This document shows, piece after piece, positions 7,150 to 12,186 of a stretch of 12,186 nucleotides of DNA. A program made the translations under genes and the position numbers. The stretch lies in the NCBI GenBank assembly GCA_964393335.1, contig CAYMTN010000169.1, forward strand, positions 1 through 12,186. Direction: 5' to 3'. The notes beneath the pieces were generated by a model. The model was not told the DNA's origin. It did no database searches and was given only the letters and a program-made list of their open reading frames with translations. Within the stretch, counting starts at the first letter, position 1. Each line of letters opens with the position of its first letter. The stretch comes from CAYMTN01 sp964393335. Its GTDB lineage: Bacteria; Chloroflexota; Anaerolineae; Aggregatilineales; Aggregatilineaceae.

Positions 7150-8532
7150 TCAGCAGCCGCCCTGTACGTCGGTCACGACGATGTAGCCCTGAATCGTCTC
7201 GGCGACAAGCTGCTCACCGATGGATGCCGTGACGTTGACGTAGATCGTGTGCAGGCCGGAGGCGAGGCCCCCTGTATCCGCAAAGACCTGCACGGTATCA
7301 CCGTTTTTCACCACGGGTGGATAGACTTCGAGCGCGGGACCACCCGGCGGGCTGACTCCCTGTACGTCGGCCCGAAAGCTGCCCGGATAACCGGAGTTGA
7401 GCACTTTGAACTCACCTACCAGCACCGATCCGGGGCAGGACGTGCTGGTTTCGACGGTCATGTTCTCGGCGTAGATCGTCAGGCGGGGCAGGTAATCGCT
7501 GAAGCGGTGCGGCATCGACGCCACGCGGTTGAAGACCGGCAGCGGCGATCCGTCACTGCGCAGCACGCTGAACCAGCGCATGTGGCTGCACAAGGGGTTC
7601 ACGCCGAAATCGTACAGCGACCAGTTGAGGTTCCACAGGAACATCGGCCCGGCCCAGGGCCAGTGACGGTCCGCCCAGTCATACGCGCGCACGGTGTAAT
7701 CGGCCTGGGTCTGCCCGGAGACGCGCAGCCACGCAAACCCGGCGAAATTCGGGTCGGTGTCGGAGCACGAAACGCCGTCTTCGGCGGGATCACGCAGCCA
7801 GCCGAACTCCGTCAGCCAGATTTGTTTGTCGTAGATGCCGCGATCCTCAAACAGCTTGCGGATCAACTCGGCGCGGCGGAATGTCAGCGTATCATAACCC
7901 GGTGCAGCTTCGGGGGGTTGGTTGTAGCCGTAGGGGTGGTAACCGAAAGCATCGAACCACTGCGCCGCGCCGTTGTCGAGCATTTCGGCGGCATAGTCGA
8001 TGTCGCTGATCGCCTGGCGATCGGCGGTGGTGATCGTGGGGGCCAGCCCGCCGGATACGACGATGATCTGCGGCGCAACCGCTTTGATCTCGGTATAGGC
8101 CACGCGCAGCATTTGCGTGTATTCCCACGCGTTCGGCCCGTGCGGCCATTCCAGCGCGAGATTCGGCTCGTTGTGCACTTCAATCGCGTCGACGCCCTGC
8201 GCGGCCAACTCGGCGGCCCGCTGGCTGACGCTGGTCCGGAAGGCGCTCCAATTGGAGGGCCAGGGCAGGTCCATGCGGAACAAAATGTGCTTGCCCCGGT
8301 ACGCGCCGATCTGCCCGACTTCGTACAGCTTCACCCAGTCCATGCGCAGTTGATCGACCAGCGCCGGGCTGGCGCTCGTATGCGGGCCGACATGAATGCC
8401 ATAGCCTAAATGGGGCGGCGGCCTGTCGTCCTGGGCGGCGATCTCGAACGGGGCCGGAGACGCCAGCAGCCCGCCGATCAAACACAGCACGATCAATAAC
8501 CGGTAATGTGTCAGGTTTCGCATGACGACCAT
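7150..8532 (-). CDS. Secreted GH39/GH5-like (clan GH-A) glycoside hydrolase with C-terminal beta-sandwich
   Basis: The protein has 460 residues. A signal peptide occupies about 1-33 (hydrophobic core at 12-24, cut near AAQ-DD). The TIM barrel spans about 40-345. E122 in HNEPN is the likely acid/base, Y198-H199 sits in GYHPYG, E242 in LTEFGW is the likely nucleophile and W300 in FLWNLNW lies near the barrel end. Residues about 350-455 look like an Ig/CARDB-like sandwich; C366 and the terminal C460 could form a disulfide. Clan GH-A retaining hydrolases use exactly this NEP/TEFG glutamate pair. Some GH39 enzymes, such as PslG, trim exopolysaccharide, but the substrate here is unknown. The first ATG overlaps a TATAAT box and lacks a ribosome site. 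Met4 (8521-8523) may be the true start, giving 457 residues and a more ordinary MRNLTHYR signal-peptide N-terminus. The permease follows 77 bases downstream. Confidence 0.85.
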   Translation of the reverse strand: MVVMRNLTHYRLLIVLCLIGGLLASPAPFEIAAQDDRPPPHLGYGIHVGPHTSASPALVDQLRMDWVKLYEVGQIGAYRGKHILFRMDLPWPSNWSAFRTSVSQRAAELAAQGVDAIEVHNEPNLALEWPHGPNAWEYTQMLRVAYTEIKAVAPQIIVVSGGLAPTITTADRQAISDIDYAAEMLDNGAAQWFDAFGYHPYGYNQPPEAAPGYDTLTFRRAELIRKLFEDRGIYDKQIWLTEFGWLRDPAEDGVSCSDTDPNFAGFAWLRVSGQTQADYTVRAYDWADRHWPWAGPMFLWNLNWSLYDFGVNPLCSHMRWFSVLRSDGSPLPVFNRVASMPHRFSDYLPRLTIYAENMTVETSTSCPGSVLVGEFKVLNSGYPGSFRADVQGVSPPGGPALEVYPPVVKNGDTVQVFADTGGLASGLHTIYVNVTASIGEQLVAETIQGYIVVTDVQGGC

Positions 8533-8536
8533 TATA
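8531..8536 (-). promoter_or_regulatory. TATAAT box overlapping the first ATG of the secreted hydrolase
   Basis: The complement of 8531-8536 is a perfect TATAAT whose last two bases belong to the first ATG. Transcription from it would begin about 7 bases later, at or just before the second in-frame ATG (8521-8523), giving a leaderless or nearly leaderless mRNA. No Shine-Dalgarno is present before either ATG, which agrees. No clear -35 is seen. Confidence 0.4.
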
Positions 8537-8610
8537 GACCATCTGACGCGATTGGGGTGGATTTTTGTACTACTTTCATGGGCGCGACCGGCATTTCAGC
8601 GGTTACGGCG

Positions 8611-8631
8611 GGTGATCACCGGGCGATCACC
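8611..8631. promoter_or_regulatory. Palindrome plus repeated half-site in the divergent intergenic region
   Basis: GGTGATCACC at 8611-8620 is a perfect 10-bp palindrome. Its right half, GATCACC, is repeated at 8625-8631, so the left GGTGATC also pairs with the distant copy. The site lies midway between the divergent hydrolase and glycosyltransferase genes, 52 bases upstream of the promoter at 8683-8711. An operator for one or both genes is possible; it has no T run and is not a terminator. Confidence 0.35.
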
Positions 8632-8682
8632 TGACGCAGCGGTCCGGCAGCTTGTTTTCAGGTATGATCGGGGCGTCATGTG

Positions 8683-8711
8683 TTGCCGGGTAGGGGGTGC
8701 TGCGTTATAGT
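8683..8711 (+). promoter_or_regulatory. Sigma70-type promoter of the GT2/YfhO operon
   Basis: TTGCCG (8683-8688, four of six matches) and TATAGT (8706-8711, five of six) are separated by exactly 17 bases. This is the best-formed promoter in the window. It leaves a leader of about 50 bases before the ATG at 8769. Confidence 0.6.
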
Positions 8712-8768
8712 GTGCGCTCTTACTATGCATAATCGGCGTGTAATGTGCTGTGGCGGAGAAAGACAATC

Positions 8769-9527
8769 ATGAAACTGATCGTCGTGCTGCCGACCTATAA
8801 TGAGGCAGAGAATTTGTCCACAATGGTTGATGCGCTGCTGGCGCTGACTGTCCCGGTGGAGCTGTCTATCCTGATCGTGGATGACAACTCGCCGGATGGC
8901 ACTGGCCAGATCGCTGATGACCTGGCGGCGCGGATACCGGGCACAGTCCACGTGCTTCACCGGGCGGGCAAGCTCGGCCTCGGCACAGCCTACATCCAGG
9001 GCTTTCGTTGGGCGTTCGAGCAGGGCGCTGACCTGGTGCTGCAAATGGACACCGATTTTTCGCACGATCCCAAATACGTCCCGCAGATGATCGAAGAACT
9101 CATCTCCGGCAACTGGGATATTGTGGTCGGATCGCGTTATGTGAAGGGCGGCAGCGTCGACGAAACGTGGGGCATTGGCCGCAAGCTGTTAAGCTGGTGG
9201 GCCAACAGCGTTTACGTGAACATGATCCTGCACACGACCGCCAAGGATGCAACCGGCGGCTTCCGGCTGTGGCGTGCCGACGTGCTGAAAGGCATCGACC
9301 TGAACCGGATTCGTTCCAACGGGTACGTCTTCCAGGTCGAAACCATCTACGTCGCCGAAAAACTGGGTTACACCGTTAGCGAGGTCCCGATCCATTTTGC
9401 CGACCGGCGCTTGGGCCAGTCGAAGATGAGCTTCAAGGTCCAGTCCGAAGCGGCGCTGCGCGTGTGGCAGGTCTGGTGGCGGCACCGCCATCTCAAACCA
9501 TCGATGCGTAAACCACTTCCGGCGTAG
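8769..9527 (+). CDS. Dpm1-like polyprenyl-phosphate glycosyltransferase (GT2), probably polyprenol-phosphate mannose synthase
   Basis: This 252-residue soluble GT-A enzyme transfers a sugar, typically mannose from GDP-mannose, onto polyprenyl phosphate at the cytoplasmic face of the membrane. Visible motifs are VVLPTYNEAENL (5-16), ILIVDDNSPDGTG (35-47) for nucleotide-sugar binding, LQMDTDFSHDP (91-101) with the metal-binding D94-x-D96, VVGSRYVKGG (119-128), and KDATGGFRLW (159-168). RRLGQSKMSF (213-222) also matches the Dpm1 signature. There is no C-terminal membrane domain, so it is the short single-domain type. An in-frame ATG exists eight codons upstream (8745), but 8769 is preferred: MKLIVVLPTYNE is the normal family N-terminus and GGAG lies 10 bases before it. 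Mannose is inferred from family resemblance; glucose or N-acetylglucosamine cannot be excluded. It forms an operon with the YfhO gene 29 bases downstream. Confidence 0.9.
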   Translation: MKLIVVLPTYNEAENLSTMVDALLALTVPVELSILIVDDNSPDGTGQIADDLAARIPGTVHVLHRAGKLGLGTAYIQGFRWAFEQGADLVLQMDTDFSHDPKYVPQMIEELISGNWDIVVGSRYVKGGSVDETWGIGRKLLSWWANSVYVNMILHTTAKDATGGFRLWRADVLKGIDLNRIRSNGYVFQVETIYVAEKLGYTVSEVPIHFADRRLGQSKMSFKVQSEAALRVWQVWWRHRHLKPSMRKPLPA

Positions 9528-9556
9528 GCACACTACACGGTTGGCAGGTGTGAACG

Positions 9557-12186
9557 GTGCGTAAATACGTCCCCGACATGATCATCGTGGCAGGGCTGTT
9601 GCTGCTGCCACTCTTGTTTTTCGCCCCGGTGACGCTTGGCGGGCGCACGTTGATTCCTGCCGATAACCTGTACCAGTTCGAACCCTGGTTGAGCGCGCGC
9701 GAGTCTGTCGGCGTGCCGGAAATTCCCCATAATGCGCTGCTATCTGACCTGGTGCTCGAAAATTTCCAGTGGAAATCGTATATCCGCCAGAGCATCGACC
9801 AGGGTGTGATCCCGTTATGGCAGCCGGATCAGTTCGCCGGGACGCCGTTTTTGGCGGCGGGCCAGCACAGCGCGTTGTATCCCTTCAGCGTGATCTACTA
9901 CGCCCTGCCACTGGCACGCGCCTACGGCTGGTTTACGGTCAGCCAATTGTGGCTGGCCGGCGTGTTGATGTACCTCTTCACGCGCGGGTTGGGGCTGCGC
10001 CGTATCGGGGGAGCCGTCGCGGGTGTGGCGTACCAGTTCAGCGCGTTTTTTATCGTCAGCGTGGTATTCCCGATGATGATCGCCGGGGCCGCATGGCTGC
10101 CGCTGCTGCTCTTGATGATCGAGTTTGTGATCCGGCAGCGGCCTGTGCGCGGCTCCCGTCCGGCGACGATGCCCTGGATCGCGGTCGGGGCGCTGGCGTT
10201 GATGATGAACATCTTCGCCGGGCACGTCGAGATCACATATTACACGTTGATCGTGATGGCGTATTATGCGGCGGCGCGTCTGATCTGGGAATGGTGGCCG
10301 CGACGTACAGACTGGCGGCGCGTGCTGCGTCCGGCGGGATCGCTGTTGGTGATGGTCGTGCTTGGCCTGGGACTCGGCGCGGCGCAGTTTGTCCCGCTCT
10401 ATGAATTGGGTGCCCGCAATTTCCGCGAGGCGTCGGCCAGTCTGGACGAAGTACGCGGGTACGCGCTCCCCAAGCGCCACGTCGCCAAGTTCCTGATGCC
10501 CAACGTTTATGGTAACCCGGCCCAACACGAATACGTGGATGTGTTCGATTGGCAGACCGTCCGGCAGGACTGGCAGCGCCCGTGTGCGACGTGTGAGGGC
10601 GGTTATGAACGCGTAACCAGCACCGACTTCGGCATCAAAAATTACGTCGAAGGCGGCGCGTATCTGGGCATCCTGGTGATGGTGCTGGCGGCTATCGGGT
10701 TGGTGGTGCGGCGCAGGCCGGAATCATCCATGCCCGATCCCCCCTACCGCGCGATCCTGGCGATCCTGGCGACGGTGTCGCTGACGTTTGCCTTTGGCCT
10801 GCCGACCTACGCCGTGCTGTATTACATCTTCCCGAACGTCAACCAGCTTCACACGCCGTTCCGCTGGGTGTGGCCGCTGACATTTTGCACGGCGGTGCTG
10901 GCGGCATTTGGCGCGGACGCGCTCAGCCGGATGCGGCGCGAAGACGAATTGGGCCGCACGTTCTGGCAGGCCGGCGTTGTACGCCGCGACCCGTTATTCC
11001 GGCTGGCGAAGTGGGCCGGGTATGCGCTGGTCGGGCTGGGGGCGGCAGTGCTGGCGGGCCTGTTGATCAGCCGTGCCGCGTATGGCACGGTTGAGCCGCT
11101 GGTCGAGCGCCTGTATGGTGGGCTGGCGAAGGCCGATCAGACCTTCCCCACCACCAGGGCATTTTACAGCTATGAGTTCTGGAACGTGGCGATTTTCGGG
11201 CTGCTGCTCGTCGCGGCGGGAGCCGTGATCCGCGTGAGTCGCTGCCCGATCTACCTGCCGCGCCGTCTGGGTGGGATTCCCGTATGGCAGGCGCTGGCGG
11301 TTGGACTGATCGCGCTGGATTTGATGGTCGCGGGCTGGGGATTCAACCCGTCCGCCGATCCGGCATGGCTGGATTATACGCCGGACGCGGTGGAGTGGTT
11401 GCAGGCAAAACAAGCCGAGGGCGTGCCTTTCCGCTACACGACCCTGGATTTTGGCGAGAACCCGCTCCACGCGAACAGCACCTGGCGCTACGGCCTGCAC
11501 GACGTGCGCGGCTACGACAGCATGATCCCCAAGCAGTACGCGGATTACATGCGCCTCATCGCGCCGCAGACCGGGCTGCTGCACAACCGTATCGACCCGA
11601 TTTACTGGGATAATGTCGAGGCGCTCGCGTCGCCGCTGCTGGACCTGCTCAATGTGCGATATGTCGTCACCGACTGGGTGATCGAAGACGCGGCGGCGCT
11701 CGGTTATGCGGAAGTGTATGTCGATGGCGGCGTGCGCATTTACGAAAACCTCGACGCGCTGCCGCGTGCCTACACGCTGCCGTACTACGACCTGACCGAA
11801 GACCTGTGCGGCGCGCAGCCGGATTCGTTCGCCTCGATTGTGACCAGCCCCGACTTCACCGCTGATCCGCGCCGCGTGGTGATCGAGGGTTTCCCCGACG
11901 CCGAAGGCTGTGACCGGGTTTACACGTGGCCGGGGCCGGAGCAGGAAGCCGATCCGCAAATGGCCGTGATCACCAACTACGGCGCGATTGAAGTGGTCGT
12001 CACGCCGGTCGTGGAACAGGAATCCTGGTTGGTGCTGGCCGACAGTTACTACCCCGGTTGGAAGGCGTTTATTCGCCCACAAGGCACCGGCGAAGACCAG
12101 GAAAAAACGATCGACGTGCACCTCGTCAACGGCAATTTTCGGGGCGTGCGGCTGCCGACCGGCGCGTGGACCGTGCGCTTCCGCTA
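9557..12186 (+). CDS. YfhO-family multi-membrane (GT-C-like) protein, 3' truncated by the window
   Basis: The frame is open from GTG at 9557 to the window end: 876 residues and no stop. Helix 1 is at about 8-26. The first outer loop holds PADNLYQFEPW (34-44), with D36 a candidate GT-C catalytic acid, and GVIPLWQPDQFAGTPF (83-98), a YfhO hallmark. More helices lie at about 104-122, 126-143, 150-170, 175-193, 205-222, 228-245, 260-280, 366-384, 398-424, 434-452, 485-505, 541-559 and 576-594. A large extracytoplasmic C-terminal domain (about 600-876) includes SWLVLADSYYPGWKAF (823-838), typical of the family. C343-x-x-C346 lies in a predicted outer loop. Family members in Firmicutes transfer sugars from a polyprenyl carrier onto surface polymers. 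GTG is preferred because AGGTG lies 6 bases upstream; the ATG at 9578 would cut into helix 1. Length suggests the protein is nearly complete. Confidence 0.85.
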   Translation, partial: MRKYVPDMIIVAGLLLLPLLFFAPVTLGGRTLIPADNLYQFEPWLSARESVGVPEIPHNALLSDLVLENFQWKSYIRQSIDQGVIPLWQPDQFAGTPFLAAGQHSALYPFSVIYYALPLARAYGWFTVSQLWLAGVLMYLFTRGLGLRRIGGAVAGVAYQFSAFFIVSVVFPMMIAGAAWLPLLLLMIEFVIRQRPVRGSRPATMPWIAVGALALMMNIFAGHVEITYYTLIVMAYYAAARLIWEWWPRRTDWRRVLRPAGSLLVMVVLGLGLGAAQFVPLYELGARNFREASASLDEVRGYALPKRHVAKFLMPNVYGNPAQHEYVDVFDWQTVRQDWQRPCATCEGGYERVTSTDFGIKNYVEGGAYLGILVMVLAAIGLVVRRRPESSMPDPPYRAILAILATVSLTFAFGLPTYAVLYYIFPNVNQLHTPFRWVWPLTFCTAVLAAFGADALSRMRREDELGRTFWQAGVVRRDPLFRLAKWAGYALVGLGAAVLAGLLISRAAYGTVEPLVERLYGGLAKADQTFPTTRAFYSYEFWNVAIFGLLLVAAGAVIRVSRCPIYLPRRLGGIPVWQALAVGLIALDLMVAGWGFNPSADPAWLDYTPDAVEWLQAKQAEGVPFRYTTLDFGENPLHANSTWRYGLHDVRGYDSMIPKQYADYMRLIAPQTGLLHNRIDPIYWDNVEALASPLLDLLNVRYVVTDWVIEDAAALGYAEVYVDGGVRIYENLDALPRAYTLPYYDLTEDLCGAQPDSFASIVTSPDFTADPRRVVIEGFPDAEGCDRVYTWPGPEQEADPQMAVITNYGAIEVVVTPVVEQESWLVLADSYYPGWKAFIRPQGTGEDQEKTIDVHLVNGNFRGVRLPTGAWTVRFR

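Noticed and set aside
7147..8409. A 420-codon plus-strand open frame opposite the secreted hydrolase.
   Set aside because: It is antisense to a protein with signal peptide and intact catalytic motifs; its own translation is rich in Arg/Gly/His/Val without any recognisable motif, typical of a GC-rich shadow frame.
8745..8768. An upstream in-frame ATG adding eight residues to the GT2 enzyme.
   Set aside because: The added residues (MLWRRKTI) lie before the normal family N-terminus, and the GGAG ribosome site falls inside that extension, so 8769 is the better start.
9529..9552. CACAC/GTGTG inverted repeat in the GT2-YfhO gap as an RNA switch.
   Set aside because: Five pairs around a 14-base loop are within chance expectation; it overlaps the AGGTG ribosome site but is too weak to claim.
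9769..10404. A 211-codon plus-strand frame overlapping the start of the YfhO-type gene.
   Set aside because: It is a different frame from the membrane-protein frame, which shows YfhO hallmarks from residue 34 on; this one lacks any hydrophobic pattern or motif.
10994..12121. A 375-codon minus-strand open frame opposite the YfhO-type gene.
   Set aside because: The plus strand carries a continuous YfhO frame through this whole region, and the minus translation is a low-complexity Arg/His/Val shadow.
1..12186. CRISPR array, defence island, prophage, insertion sequence or tRNA.
   Set aside because: No regularly spaced repeats, transposase or phage motifs, tRNA cloverleaf or nuclease/helicase genes are visible; all large frames are explained by surface, transport or enzyme functions.

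Overview
The window looks like a piece of a GC-rich chromosome from an uncultured or poorly described bacterium, most plausibly Chloroflexota (Anaerolineae-like). This is inferred from gene style rather than from any marker gene: an SH3b-tailed protein, secreted clan GH-A glycoside hydrolases, a very long two-module FtsX-type permease, a TIGR00027-type methyltransferase, and a Dpm1-like glycosyltransferase followed by a YfhO-type membrane protein. No rRNA, tRNA, transposase, CRISPR array or prophage gene is visible, and no gene-free stretch exceeds 300 bases.

Layout. (1) 1-202: the 3' end of a plus-strand gene ending in an SH3b domain, closed by a strong intrinsic terminator (223-256). (2) 313-1398, minus: a cysteine-rich iron-sulfur protein with an N-terminal winged-helix-like segment and two C-terminal [4Fe-4S] ferredoxin motifs. 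(3) 1591-3171, plus, divergent from it: a secreted protein with a beta-sandwich module and a clan GH-A-like TIM barrel. (4) 3315-4226, plus: a SAM-dependent methyltransferase of the PPM1/LCMT/TIGR00027 group, with a near-perfect Shine-Dalgarno, a GTG start and its own terminator (4258-4285). (5) 4292-7072 and 7150-8532, both minus: a 926-residue ABC-type FtsX/MacB-like permease downstream of a second secreted GH-A hydrolase. (6) 8769-9527 and 9557 to the window end, plus: a soluble polyprenyl-phosphate-sugar synthase (GT2, Dpm1-like) and, 29 bases later, a YfhO-family multi-membrane protein that runs off the end.

How it fits together. Most of the window deals with the cell surface or exported material: two exported glycosidases, an envelope permease and a lipid-linked-sugar glycosylation pair. 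The GT2-YfhO pair is the clearest functional unit. It resembles the logic of the Bacillus CsbB/YfhO system, where a GT2 loads a polyprenyl phosphate with a sugar and a membrane GT-C-like protein transfers it outside the membrane. The Fe-S protein and the methyltransferase have no obvious partner here.

Regulation. The intergenic regions at 1399-1590 and 8533-8768 are divergent promoter regions. The best sigma70-like promoter is upstream of the GT2 gene (TTGCCG, 17 bp, TATAGT). Two minus-strand genes have perfect TATAAT hexamers very close to their starts; one overlaps the first possible start codon and suggests leaderless translation. I did not find an unmistakable new multi-gene system. The most distinctive items are the 18-cysteine winged-helix Fe-S protein and the surface-glycosylation pair.
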